Source: [Actinobacillus] rossii
Lineage (GTDB): Bacteria; Pseudomonadota; Gammaproteobacteria; Enterobacterales; Pasteurellaceae
DNA: 64,000 bases
Direction of reading: 5' to 3'
Assembly (NCBI GenBank): GCA_900444965.1
Contig: UFRQ01000003.1
Coordinates: forward strand, 2,108,001-2,172,000
Both the position numbers and the translations under genes were made by a program. A model generated the notes under the pieces. It saw only the letters and a list, made by a program, of their open reading frames with translations, was not told the origin of the DNA and searched no databases. Below, piece after piece: positions 28,476-37,596 of the stretch. Position 1 is the stretch's first letter; each line of letters starts with the position of its first letter.

Positions 28476-28844
28476 TTACATCGTTAGAATTTGGTCGAAT
28501 TGGTCTGTTGTGTCGTCTTCTACTGGATTTTTACGACGACTTACAGGATCGAACCCTAATAAGCTAGACATCTTGATCATCACTTTTTCCGCATCGGCTT
28601 TTGCTGAAAGTGCGGGGTTACGTGATTGTGTGCCTTGTGAATTAACGATATTGAAACCGTTTTTCTTTAAATCCGCCATTGACGCGCGCCAGATTGAATA
28701 ATTCTCGCAATAAATCTCTAGGTTTGTTAAATCTTCTGGTTTAATATCGCCACGTTCGGAAAGTTGTTTAATTCGTGCTTTCCATTGTGCGCTTGCTATA
28801 TCATCTAAAAACTCAGGTGTCTTATATGTTTTACGTTTGTTCAT
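28476..28844 (-). CDS. terS: Terminase small subunit, P27 family
   Basis: The 122-residue protein has an N-terminal helix-turn-helix region for pac/cos recognition (about 15-60) and the P27-type C-terminus with GTQSRNPALSAKADAEKVMIKMSSLLGFDP. It is adjacent to terL. About 140 nt separate it from the HNH gene, a gap with a run of seven G and no frame. Confidence 0.8.
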   Translation of the reverse strand: MNKRKTYKTPEFLDDIASAQWKARIKQLSERGDIKPEDLTNLEIYCENYSIWRASMADLKKNGFNIVNSQGTQSRNPALSAKADAEKVMIKMSSLLGFDPVSRRKNPVEDDTTDQFDQILTM

Positions 28845-28985
28845 CTGCTGTCCTTATTTTCAAAAAAATTGCTGTGCGTAAAAATTAAATTGGGGGGGCG
28901 GTCTCCAACGCTTACACATCTCTTTTCAAAATTCCCCCCACCTGTCTAACTGCGATTACTTCAATAATTTGATTTAAATCAATTT

Positions 28986-29342
28986 TTATTTCTTCGCACC
29001 ATATCCGCGCTTATCTATAATTCTTGTTTTATAACTATGGCAATCTCGGCATAAAGGCTGATGATTGGTTATATCCCAAAATCTTGGATCTGCTTGTCCA
29101 TTCTCTACGGGCTGAATATGGTCGATTACTGTTGCGGGTGTATATTTGCCTTTCTCTAAACACATCACGCATAAGGGATGATGTTTTAAATACTCGGCTC
29201 TATACTTACTCCATTTGTGATCGTAACCACGTTGACTAGCTGGCAATCTCGTATCTTTTGCCTTGTGTTCTTCACATCGTCCAGACTTCACACGGTTACG
29301 ACAGCCTGGAAAAGTACAACGTCTTAAAGGTTGATAAGGCAT
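28986..29342 (-). CDS. HNH endonuclease
   Basis: The 118-residue nuclease has an N-terminal zinc knuckle (CTFPGC and CEEH), then the HNH core: CVMCLEKG, VIDHIQPV with the catalytic His, and NHQPLCRDCH. HNH proteins next to terminase are required for cos-type DNA cleavage in HK97-like phages, so the island probably packages from a cos site; that is inference from known systems. It lies 9 nt below the connector gene. Confidence 0.88.
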   Translation of the reverse strand: MPYQPLRRCTFPGCRNRVKSGRCEEHKAKDTRLPASQRGYDHKWSKYRAEYLKHHPLCVMCLEKGKYTPATVIDHIQPVENGQADPRFWDITNHQPLCRDCHSYKTRIIDKRGYGAKK

Positions 29343-29351
29343 AACATTCCT

Positions 29352-29666
29352 TTAGTAAACACAAGGATCACGATATACATCCCATAGACTACTTACAGTC
29401 ATAGGAATTAAACTTTGTGTAGTGTCTGTTGTGATTTCACGATTAGCATATAAGTGCGCAATGTACATCAAGCAACCGACTTTAATCGCTGGATTGAATA
29501 CAATTGTTCCAGTCGTATCACTATCGCTAAAAGTTTTCCCTATATGTTTTTGAGCAACTTCAACCGCGGCCACTATGTAGCCATTCAGCAAGTTATCATC
29601 TAAACTATGATCTATACTTAACTGGGCTTTTACTTCATCAAGTTTAATCAAATCAGAAGTGAGCAT
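29352..29666 (-). CDS. Head-tail connector, gp6-like
   Basis: The 104-residue helical protein starts with LDEVKAQLSIDHSLDDNLLNGYIVAA, the signature of HK97 gp6-like connectors, and has the VGCLMYIAHLYANRE helix near residues 62-76. It forms a ring under the portal through which DNA passes to the tail. It overlaps the adaptor gene by 14 nt. Confidence 0.78.
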   Translation of the reverse strand: MLTSDLIKLDEVKAQLSIDHSLDDNLLNGYIVAAVEVAQKHIGKTFSDSDTTGTIVFNPAIKVGCLMYIAHLYANREITTDTTQSLIPMTVSSLWDVYRDPCVY

Positions 29667-30009
29667 TTAATGAACCCTCCTTACACATTAGCTGAAGTTC
29701 TTTGTGTTCTTCTTTGGGGTCAATGACTGAATAAATACCTAACAAGCGTTCACCATACTTAACCCGCATTTTTTGAGTTATACCAGGTAAATATCTAATT
29801 CTTATTCGGATAATACTTTCACCCATCTGAAACGGGCCACTGAAATACTCTCTCCCTTGTATAGGTTCTACACTCGCGTGAACAGTAGAAACATCTTCCC
29901 AAATGGGCTGCCTATTTCCATCATGACTATTGAGTTTTTCTTTTTCATAGTTTCGTTGCTGTATAGTGATTACCTTGTTATATTTACCCGCCTTAATCAT
30001 TCGCGCCAT
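29653..30009 (-). CDS. Head-tail adaptor, SPP1 gp16-like
   Basis: The 118-residue beta-rich protein (KVITIQQRNYEKE near the start, WEDVSTVHASVEPIQGREYF near 38-57, RIRIRYLPGITQKMRVKYG near 68-86) matches the phage head-tail joining family. It forms the head side of the interface onto which a helper tail would dock, so it is where tail compatibility would be set. It overlaps portal and connector genes. Confidence 0.78.
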   Translation of the reverse strand: MARMIKAGKYNKVITIQQRNYEKEKLNSHDGNRQPIWEDVSTVHASVEPIQGREYFSGPFQMGESIIRIRIRYLPGITQKMRVKYGERLLGIYSVIDPKEEHKELQLMCKEGSLNAHF

Positions 30010-31210
30010 GTTCGCCCCCTGTATCTTGTTTCACTTCTACAGTCTGTTTCCATGCTTGACTAAATTCATCACCACCGACATAAGGCGGCAAGCCTTCACG
30101 TTTACGCACTTCATTCGGTGACATTACACCCGCTTTGATTGCTACATCATAAGAGCTGAATCGCTCTGTTTGACTAATACGTAATAAATCGCTCGTATCG
30201 AACTCAATTAAATAACGTGGGGCTGTTGGATTGTTTACATCCACCATCAAGGCATCTTTTAATTGCTGCTCAAAGTTTGTAAGCCATGGGCGCAAGGTCT
30301 GCGATAAAAACGCACGACTTGCTTCACTGAAATTCGCATAGCTGCTATTAGAATAATCCTGTAGAAAAATAGGACTAATATTGAAAATGCGCGCAATATC
30401 TGAAATAGTGAAGTTACGGCTTTCTAACCATTCCGCATCTTGGTTTGTCATTCCTAGTTGCTTATATTCCATTGAGCCTTCAAGTACAGGTGTTTTTCCC
30501 GCATTTCTTGCGCCCTTGTAACGTTCTAATGCTTTAATTGCTTTCTGTGCTTTTGCGTCATCTAGCCATTCAGCAGTAGAAATTAAGCCACTAGCCATCA
30601 GTCCGTTTTTCATTACACTTGCGCCATGGCGTTGCTGTGCTAAACCCAGCCCAATTGTTTCACGGCAAATAGTGATAGGTGAACGACCCATAAAGCCATC
30701 AAGTGAAGAGTGGCGTAAATGTAAAACTTCGTCTTGTAGATAGTTTTTCGTTTTGCCGTCTAAATCAGTAATCTGATAAATATATCCACCACCGACTAAA
30801 CGCTGAACATTTACCGCACTTGGTGTATAAGGTGTTAGGCTTTCAGGTTGTCCTTTCTTATTCCAACCAATCACCGCGTAAGCATTCCCATTTAATAGAC
30901 AATGGCGCATCATGGTATATTTGAACTGATACGGGGTTTGATTGCGGTTAGGCATTTCATTAAGCAGATAATCGATCGGATGATTTGCCACTCGTTCACG
31001 CCCATCATCTTTTAATTTGTAGAGATAACAAGGCATAGCCGCCACCGACTCACTAATTACCGTGACTGCATTCATCACTGCAGGTAAGGCTTCAGCCGTT
31101 TGAGGGCTAACAAATTCCCCAGCACCTGTATTGTTAAAGCCCATATACGATAAAAATTCATCTATCGTATAACTGCGCTGTTCCTGTTTCTTTTTACCGA
31201 ATAACCACAT
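29993..31210 (-). CDS. Phage portal protein (HK97 type)
   Basis: The 405-residue protein matches the HK97 portal family: LLNGNAYAVIGWNKKGQPESLTPY (about 109-132), the DEVLHLRHSSLDGFMGRSPI segment (about 160-179) and the C-terminal ISPIFLQDYSNSSYANFSEASRAFL region. It forms the dodecameric vertex for DNA entry and exit. The stop overlaps the adaptor start by 17 nt and the start follows the protease after 2 nt. Confidence 0.9.
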   Translation of the reverse strand: MWLFGKKKQEQRSYTIDEFLSYMGFNNTGAGEFVSPQTAEALPAVMNAVTVISESVAAMPCYLYKLKDDGRERVANHPIDYLLNEMPNRNQTPYQFKYTMMRHCLLNGNAYAVIGWNKKGQPESLTPYTPSAVNVQRLVGGGYIYQITDLDGKTKNYLQDEVLHLRHSSLDGFMGRSPITICRETIGLGLAQQRHGASVMKNGLMASGLISTAEWLDDAKAQKAIKALERYKGARNAGKTPVLEGSMEYKQLGMTNQDAEWLESRNFTISDIARIFNISPIFLQDYSNSSYANFSEASRAFLSQTLRPWLTNFEQQLKDALMVDVNNPTAPRYLIEFDTSDLLRISQTERFSSYDVAIKAGVMSPNEVRKREGLPPYVGGDEFSQAWKQTVEVKQDTGGEHGAND

Positions 31211-31212
31211 GA

Positions 31213-31776
31213 TTAAAACTCCGCTAAGTCTGCCCAGTAATTAAAAAGTGCGGTCGATTTTGTTTGCGTTTTTTCTTTCGCTGTCATCATTGAACGTTTA
31301 GAGAGCTCTACACTGCTTTCAGGATAAGCGGGAATGCTGGTTACTGTGATTTCAAATAATTCTGCTTTTTGAATTTGTCTTAATGCGGGTTCTTGTTCAA
31401 AATCCCATGTTTCTTCAAGGGGTAAGAAACCGAATGACATTCCGCTAATATCACCACGAGCTACACTTACTAATAAATCACGACCTAAAGACGTATCAGG
31501 CGGGGTAAGCTCAAAGCGTAACCCGATCTTGTCTTGTTCAAGTTTTAATGTTCCCGAAGAAGTACGCCCTAATAATTTTGAAAAATCATGTTCAAATAAC
31601 GCACGTACATCTTTATTTTCTTTCAATGTTTCTGTAAACGCATTCGGGCTGAACTGTTCAATAAAATCACAAAATAGCACTTCTGAAGGGCTGTTCCATT
31701 TCACAACATAACCCGTTAATTTCTGATCGTCTGCGGTGATTTCTGATGAACGAATTTCAAATTTCTGCTGATTCAT
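31213..31776 (-). CDS. HK97 family prohead protease
   Basis: The 187-residue S78 protease processes capsid precursors during maturation. The catalytic His lies in ALFEHDFSKLLGR (about 59-71) and the Ser in GDISGMSFGF (about 110-119). It sits between portal and capsid, the standard HK97 order, and an uptake word lies at its C-terminus. Confidence 0.9.
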   Translation of the reverse strand: MNQQKFEIRSSEITADDQKLTGYVVKWNSPSEVLFCDFIEQFSPNAFTETLKENKDVRALFEHDFSKLLGRTSSGTLKLEQDKIGLRFELTPPDTSLGRDLLVSVARGDISGMSFGFLPLEETWDFEQEPALRQIQKAELFEITVTSIPAYPESSVELSKRSMMTAKEKTQTKSTALFNYWADLAEF

Positions 31777-31829
31777 TTTCTTGTATCCTTTAACAAAAAA
31801 GGGGCTTAATGCCCCTTATGAATTGTTGA

Positions 31830-33014
31830 TTAAGCTAACGTTTCAATAAATTTGATTGCGTTACTATCCACCACGCCACCACCTAAATATTTATCGGTGT
31901 GAACTTTATAGAAACCAGGCTCTGTAATGTTATCAGGTCGAGTACGAACGCCTGTTTCATGATCAACAATGAAATAACCGCGCTTGAAGTCACCAAAGGC
32001 TAAAACGGGTTTATTCGCGCCACTTGCTGGCAATGTTTCAAGGAAGTGAACGGGACGACCTAAAAGCGTAGCAGGTGCATCAGCGGTTAAACCATCACGC
32101 CAAATAAAATCTCCGTTTTTGTTTTTCAATTTCTGTAACATCGCCGCGATTGTAGAAGACATCACCCAGACCGCATTTTTACGATATTTTGAATGCAGCA
32201 TATAGAACAAGTCGATCAAGTTATCGGCTGTGATTTTGTCTGCGCCAGCCACTTCCATTTTTTGAAGTTGTCCGAATGTACGGGTTTTATCGCCATCAGT
32301 TGAGCGAGTATAAGCTAGCAAGCCTTTTGATTTTTTATCGCCATCACCTAAGGTTAAATCGCTTTCTTCAGTTTCAGTGAATGATTCACTGATTTCATCA
32401 GTTAACCAGCCTAAAACATCAATAGAAGAAAAATCTAAGATTTCTTGCGTGGTTTTCGGATAAGCAAAGATAGGATTTAAAGCAATAGTCACTTCATTCA
32501 ATTTAGGCGCATTTGTACCATTACGCGCAACGCCTTCTTGACCGTGTTCAACCACTGCACCACCAGCAGAAACCAATTTCTTATATTCTTTCGCACCAAT
32601 CGGCAAGCGCACCACATTACAAATTTGACGCATAACGCTATCATCGGTTAAGCGTTTCATTACGTCTTTGTCTAATTGTGGAATAACAGAATAGCCGCCA
32701 TCTTCGCCCGTTGTAGTGGAAAGGTTAGAACGTAGCTCACCCGTTTTAATGTAGTGACGCAATTCATCATTAGAGAATTGTTTACTACGGGTTTCTGCTG
32801 GTTTCCCTACTTGACTGCGTTCTTCATCGGCTACAGTTTCGTAGCGTTCGATTTCTTCAGTCATTTGTTTAACCAACTCTTTTAATGTATCGAATTTCCC
32901 TTTTTCTTCTTCAGTTAATTCTTTACCTTCTTTTTCAGCGTTATCTAATAACGCACGCATTTCAGCGACTTTAGCCGCTTTTTGCTGACGTAACTCTAAT
33001 AATTTTTTAAACAT
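31830..33014 (-). CDS. Major capsid protein (HK97 fold)
   Basis: The 394-residue coat protein begins with a charged coiled-coil delta domain (about 1-100) that is cleaved in this family, then the HK97 fold core (TTGEDGGYSVIPQLDKDVMKRL near 103-124 onward). It is the first gene of the packaging transcript. PICIs that remodel helper capsids lack such a gene, so it is key evidence for a capsid-forming island. The about 430 nt upstream hold no frame, only a promoter region, a small hairpin (33047-33060) and iteron module B. Confidence 0.92.
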   Translation of the reverse strand: MFKKLLELRQQKAAKVAEMRALLDNAEKEGKELTEEEKGKFDTLKELVKQMTEEIERYETVADEERSQVGKPAETRSKQFSNDELRHYIKTGELRSNLSTTTGEDGGYSVIPQLDKDVMKRLTDDSVMRQICNVVRLPIGAKEYKKLVSAGGAVVEHGQEGVARNGTNAPKLNEVTIALNPIFAYPKTTQEILDFSSIDVLGWLTDEISESFTETEESDLTLGDGDKKSKGLLAYTRSTDGDKTRTFGQLQKMEVAGADKITADNLIDLFYMLHSKYRKNAVWVMSSTIAAMLQKLKNKNGDFIWRDGLTADAPATLLGRPVHFLETLPASGANKPVLAFGDFKRGYFIVDHETGVRTRPDNITEPGFYKVHTDKYLGGGVVDSNAIKFIETLA

Positions 33015-33214
33015 AATTGTGTCCTTTAACTCATCTTAATTAAGACGGCTACAAGTAGCCCATATCACAATATAAGCATATAAAATTTAAAGTAAATACC
33101 TTAAAAAATTAATAGCTTAGCTACGTTCAGTTACGATAAGTTAATAAAATTCGACTGCTTATTTTTTAATCAAATTAGATGAGGAATAAGGACAATATTT
33201 TTATTTTTTGAAAA

Positions 33215-33315
33215 GGTGAAGAGATGAATACTTGATGAACACTTAAAAATAAGTATTCACCCTATAATATATTGATATATAATATATTTTTAATAAAGAT
33301 GAAGAGATGAAGACT
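33215..33315 (+). repeat. Iteron module B (candidate second origin element)
   Basis: RTGAANACT 9-mers lie at 33224 and 33235 (direct), 33252-33260 (inverted) and 33307 (direct), with TGAAGAG halves at 33217 and 33300 and an AT-rich core at 33266-33283 (AATATATTGATATATAAT). The order matches module A near the primase, in opposite orientation. Confidence 0.6.
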
Positions 33316-33444
33316 AGTTTATAAAATAATTACTTATGATCTATAATATTCTTCAAATATAGTTTTGTAACCAAAATAGTAACCACGATACCAAATAAAA
33401 CAAAATAAATTATTTATAATCAATAAGATACATCCTTATATCGG

Positions 33445-33498
33445 GTCTCGCTCAGGCACCATTTAACTAAATTTAGCTCAACGAAGCTAAACGAAAAA
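33445..33498 (+). repeat. attR/attL: att repeat 2 (junction between the two elements)
   Basis: A copy of the tRNA-Leu 3' end and flank with a 1-nt deletion in the acceptor arm. It is the right end of the island and the left end of the second element. The flank through 33604 continues to match the region around 49817-49960. Confidence 0.85.
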
Positions 33499-33502
33499 TC
33501 AT

Positions 33503-33539
33503 AAAAAAGCCTGTAAAATCAATATTTACGGGCTTTTTT
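33503..33539 (+). terminator. Second copy of the tRNA-Leu terminator
   Basis: AAAAAGCCTGTAAA and TTTACGGGCTTTTT pair as at 19564-19599, with two changes in the loop. It is carried with att repeat 2. Confidence 0.8.
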
Positions 33540-33660
33540 CTTATTATAGCTTAACGCACCTAAACGTTTCCTATCACAAATTTTAGTTACACGTTTAGTT
33601 ACACGATTTGAAACGTGTTACTATGAATCCCCCAGTGTGTAACATCTTGTAGGGTTAAAT

Positions 33661-34671
33661 ATGGCTAGAACAACAAGAGTATTAAACAAAACTCAAATAG
33701 AAAATGCTAAACCAAAAGATAAAGAATATATATTAGCCGACGGCAACGGGTTAATTCTTAGAGTGAAACCCACAGGCTCTAAAATATGGATTTTTAACTA
33801 TATATCTCCTACCACTAATAAAAGAACGAATTTAACAATCGGACGTTACCCCGCTCTATTGCTTTCTGACGCTCGGGCTAAACGTGAAGAATATCGTGCT
33901 TTAATTGCTAAAGGTATTGACCCACAGCAAGAAAAAATTCGCATCCAGCAAGAAAATGAAAACCGGCTGAAAGATACCTTTCGTTCTGTTGCTGAAAGTT
34001 ACTTCAATGGCATTTATAAAGAGAAAGCCAAAAATCCAGAAACCCGTAAAAAGAATTGGTTACGCCTTGAAAATCATATTTTCCCCTATATCGGTGATAA
34101 ACACGTGTCTGAAATCAAAGTAAAAGAGCTGGTAACTATTTATGAAAAAATAGCTGATAGAAGTAACACACTGAAAAAATTACATCAGCTTGTAGGCGCA
34201 ATTATGGATCATGCTATTACGAAAGGCATTTTAGAAAGTCATAACTGTAGATTAGCAGTAAAGAATTTTCATATAAAATCATCTACACCCCACCCTACAA
34301 TTAAACCTAATGAACTACCTAAATTATTTCAAGACTTAGAAAATGCTCGCATAACAAAGAAAACCTATTTATTAATTTGCTGGTCGTTCTTGACTGCGCT
34401 ACGTCCTAAAGAAGCCGTAAATGCGGAATGGTCGGAAATTGATTTTACTAATAAACTATGGCATATCCCTAAAGAGAAAATGAAAGGTCAAGCAGATAAA
34501 AAACGACCACACACTGTACCTTTATCTTCTCAAGCCATTCAACTATTAGAAGTGATGAAAATGTTTTCAGAAAATAGCTCTTTTGTTTTTACTGGTCGTT
34601 CATCAATAAATCAACCAATGAATAAAGCGACGGTCAACGTAACTTTAAAACGTATTGGCTATAAAGATAAA
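33661..34671 (+). pseudogene. Truncated P4-type integrase
   Basis: The frame keeps the arm-binding and core domains and the first catalytic Arg region, but is cut at 34671 by IS481-family DNA before the HxxR and Tyr motifs, so it cannot recombine DNA. The annotated frame runs on for seven IS-derived codons. Its first 70 codons differ from the first integrase (19708-20937), while 33874-34671 is nearly identical to 19921-20718. It is preceded by att repeat 2, like its intact relative. Confidence 0.9.
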
Positions 34672-34673
34672 AC

Positions 34674-35874
34674 TGTAGAAGATCAAACCTAATCTGACAG
34701 TCCCCGTTTAGAATTACCGTGTCTGTCAGATTAATTTGAGCTTAAATTCTTTTCTGCCCAAATCCCTTTTCCATCAAGTAATGTTGCCATCGGTGTTCTG
34801 CCACAGCACATTTTTCCTTGATGTGTTCGATGGTGATTATAATACATTAACCACTCATCTAAATCAGCTTGTAATGTCGCTAAATCCGTATATATTTTCT
34901 TCCTAAATGCGACTTGGTAAAATTCTTGTAAGATAGTCTTATGAAAACGTTCACAGATACCATTCGTCTGTGGATGCTTCACTTTCGTTTTAGTATGCTC
35001 TATGTCATTTATCGCTAAATAAAGCTCATAATCGTGATTTTCCACCTTGCCACAATATTCACTACCACGGTCGGTGAGAATACGCAACATCGGTAATCCT
35101 TGGGCTTCAAAGAACGGCAGGACTTTATCATTGAGCATATCTGCAGCGGCAATTGCGGTTTTCATTGTGTAGAGCTTTGCAAAAGCAACCTTACTATAAG
35201 TATCAACAAATGTTTGCTGATAAATGCGTCCAACACCTTTTAAATTACCTACATAAAAGGTATCTTGTGAACCTAAATAGCCCGGATGAGCGGTTTCAAT
35301 TTCTCCACTCGATATATCATCCTCTTTCTTACGTTCCAAGGCTTGGACTTGACTTTCATTTAGAATAATGCCTTTCTCAGCTACTTCTTTCTCTAGTGCA
35401 TTTAAACGCTGTTTAAAGTTAGCAAGATTATGACGTAGCCAAATGGAACGAACACCACCGGCTGAAACAAAAACACCTTGCTTGCGAAGTTCGTTACTCA
35501 CTCGAACTTGTCCGTAAGCTGGAAAATCTAGGGCAAATTTTACAACAGCTTGCTCAATGTGCTCGTCTACTCGATTTTTGATATTCGGTGCCCGACGAGT
35601 TTGATTAAGTAATGCTTCAACACCACCTTGCTCTACGGCTTGTTGATAGCGATAGAATGTATCTCGGCTCATTCCCATCGCTTTACAAGCTTGAGAAATG
35701 TTTCCAAGTTCTTCTGCTAAATTGAGTAAACCGGTCTTGTGTTTAATGAGCGGATTGTTAGAATAAAACATGAGAGTTTCCTTTTTTGTTTAGATTTAAT
35801 TTTAGACACTCATATTCTAAACGGGAAACTCTCATTTTTATAATGATTTGTCAGATCAAGTCTGATCTTCTACA
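34674..35874. mobile_element. IS481-family insertion sequence
   Basis: About 1.2 kb with ends TGTAGAAGATC (34674) and the complement ending at 35874; similarity continues inward through ATCTGACA with three mismatches. Further in, CCCGTTTAGAAT recurs near both ends. No clear target duplication is seen, and different broken genes lie on its two sides, so host DNA has been deleted beside it. Confidence 0.75.
34731..35771 (-). CDS. IS481-family DDE transposase
   Basis: The 346-residue transposase has an N-terminal helix-turn-helix (NISQACKAMGMSRDTFYRY, about 23-41), a second HTH-like region, and an rve integrase core with the DDE triad in FVDTYSK, LTDRGSEYCG and GICERFHKTIL. It appears intact, with ribosome binding site AGGAAAC before the ATG. 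The length fits the IS481 family. Confidence 0.88.
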   Translation of the reverse strand: MFYSNNPLIKHKTGLLNLAEELGNISQACKAMGMSRDTFYRYQQAVEQGGVEALLNQTRRAPNIKNRVDEHIEQAVVKFALDFPAYGQVRVSNELRKQGVFVSAGGVRSIWLRHNLANFKQRLNALEKEVAEKGIILNESQVQALERKKEDDISSGEIETAHPGYLGSQDTFYVGNLKGVGRIYQQTFVDTYSKVAFAKLYTMKTAIAAADMLNDKVLPFFEAQGLPMLRILTDRGSEYCGKVENHDYELYLAINDIEHTKTKVKHPQTNGICERFHKTILQEFYQVAFRKKIYTDLATLQADLDEWLMYYNHHRTHQGKMCCGRTPMATLLDGKGIWAEKNLSSN

Positions 35875-36744
35875 ACTTAAACGCCAATGTTTTGTTTTTC
35901 CTGTAAAGGTTGAAAGTTTTTTTAGTGAGCGTTTGTCAGGAATAAATCCATCGGATACCCCTGTTTCGACATCTGAGAGTTTATCTTTTAATTCTTGAGG
36001 GTTTTCAGACCAAACACGATTTGCAAAGGTTTCTGTAGAGAATGGCTCTTCATTGTCGCTCATTTCATAGAGATATTCTTGGGCTCTTTCGAAGAAGGCT
36101 GTCTTCTGTTCAACATCTAACTCTTGCTGATTTGCAAATTCTTCTAAATGCTCAACCAACTTTTTCGTTTCTTGTTGTGCTTCTAAGATATCGTTACACC
36201 CTAGAAAGAGCTTAAAATATTGAGCAATGTCGCCTTGCCCTTTTAAGAAACTAATATAGCGTTTTTCACCTGCCTGCCAAGCTGTTAAGTTAATTCTTCC
36301 TGCATATTTTAAATGTTCTAGAGCTAATACTTCTTCTTCCTCTAACTGCCAGTCGGTGGTGGAAAACGCTATTTTTTCAGACAGAATAGCAATCAAGATA
36401 TACTCACTGCGGTTTTCTTCAAAGTGGATGATAAATACTTTTCCACCGGTTGCCAGAGGTTGATCTTGGATACGATTCGATAATGTATTCATCATTCTTT
36501 CTGTTGCCGTATAGAAATTTTGGTCATTGAGATAGTCTCGCACAATTTTGGGCATAGGATAGCTATCTTCATCGCTATCAAACTGACCAAACCCTTTCCC
36601 TGCTTTGCCAGAATAAGCTTCGGTTAATTTGTTTAAAAAGTTTAGATGTACCTCAGTTGGAGTAATTTCTGTTGGGCTAGGATCAATGTCCGTGCTGCCT
36701 TGTACTTCTTTGTTTAAAATATGATAAATAATATGTTTAATCAT
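35875..36744 (-). pseudogene. Truncated nucleoid-associated protein, YejK/NdpA family
   Basis: About 290 native codons match the NA37/YejK family (about 335 residues): N-terminal MIKHIIYHILNKE, central GGKVFIIHFEENRSEYILIAIL (about 101-122) and FIPDKRSLKKLSTFTGKTKHWRL near the break. At 35875 the frame enters IS481 DNA and ends after seven foreign codons (stop at 35851-35853), so the last 35-45 residues are lost. YejK-like proteins are common cargo of islands and prophages; the fragment is probably not functional. Confidence 0.75.
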
Positions 36745-36764
36745 TTTTCATTCCTCAATAAAAA

Positions 36765-37157
36765 TCATTGCTGTTCTGCCGCTTTTAGCCATAGGAAAAG
36801 CCAGACTAATCCGCCCAAGAACCAAAATGCCATTCTTGGCATATGAAACCACTGTGAGCCGATATAACTGATGGCAATACTGAAGGCGAAGCCACTCAAA
36901 CCGATTAAAGAACAACGCTCTTTTCGTTTTTCTCGCTCTTGTTCTTGGGCAATCTGTTCCAGTTCATCAAAATAGGCTCGAATGCCAAAAGTGCATTTGC
37001 CATTGTTACAGTATTCATTGAAGCGATAACTTTCGCCGCTACATTGTGGGCAAATGACAATGTGTGGGCTGGCTTTATCAATCCTTTGTTCGGTTTGGTG
37101 AAAATGTGCTTGTTGGATATGGTTGAGTTGTTCAACCTTATTGATATTAAACTCCAT
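36765..37157 (-). CDS. Zinc-ribbon membrane protein
   Basis: The 130-residue protein has a Cys pair CPQC (near 37) matched by CNNGKC (near 50) that could form a zinc ribbon, a short charged helix, and two membrane helices at about 85-103 and 108-125. I know no function. Its ATG directly abuts the stop of the repressor gene, so the two are cotranscribed, which suggests a lysogenic-state gene. Confidence 0.6.
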   Translation of the reverse strand: MEFNINKVEQLNHIQQAHFHQTEQRIDKASPHIVICPQCSGESYRFNEYCNNGKCTFGIRAYFDELEQIAQEQEREKRKERCSLIGLSGFAFSIAISYIGSQWFHMPRMAFWFLGGLVWLFLWLKAAEQQ

Positions 37158-37595
37158 TTACTTCCCTTTTTTGAAAACAAGATCTCCGACTAAACTCTCA
37201 ATATGGTTTTGCTGTTCTACGTTGCCTATATGCATTGTGGTACGAGAGCGTTGTTGAAAAGTGGCTTTTCCAGCCAACGCACTAGCAGTTTTTTCAATCG
37301 CCTCTTTCCCCTGTTCGTTACTTTCTCGGTAGTCTTCAAGGAGGGTTTGTTCTTTTTGGGTGAGGGGGCTTTCAGGTGTGCCGCCGATAAACATCTCGCC
37401 TTGTCCTGTTAAGAGCCAGTTTAAATTTATGCCCAAATGAATAGAAAACTTGATTAAAATTTCAACACTCGGTTCTCTAACCCCTCTTAAATAATTCTGC
37501 AATGTACTGTAAGAGATCCCTGCAATCTCTGAAACCTCTACTATTTTCAATAACTTAGCGTCAAAACTAGCTCTTAATCTGTCTTTTAGTTTCAT
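37158..37595 (-). CDS. Phage CI-like repressor
   Basis: The 145-residue regulator has an N-terminal helix-turn-helix (VSEIAGISYSTLQNYLRG, about 22-39, and INLNWLLTGQGEMFIGG, about 55-71) typical of phage CI proteins. The C-terminus is short and lacks an S24 peptidase, so induction would not be by RecA-stimulated self-cleavage. It diverges from the early genes across a 95-nt control region. Confidence 0.75.
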   Translation of the reverse strand: MKLKDRLRASFDAKLLKIVEVSEIAGISYSTLQNYLRGVREPSVEILIKFSIHLGINLNWLLTGQGEMFIGGTPESPLTQKEQTLLEDYRESNEQGKEAIEKTASALAGKATFQQRSRTTMHIGNVEQQNHIESLVGDLVFKKGK

Positions 37596-37596
37596 T

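Larger units (their letters stand above)
19504..33444. mobile_element. Capsid-forming phage-inducible chromosomal island (cf-PICI)
   Basis: About 13.9 kb lies between two direct repeats derived from the tRNA-Leu 3' end. It carries a P4-type integrase, a primase-helicase, AlpA, small phage-type regulators and a complete head and packaging set (terminases, HNH, portal, protease, HK97 capsid, two connectors), but no tail, baseplate, lysin or holin gene. That set is the published hallmark of cf-PICIs, which build their own capsids and borrow helper-phage tails. All genes except int run on the minus strand. All phage-type genes appear intact, so it may be mobile. Confidence 0.85.
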
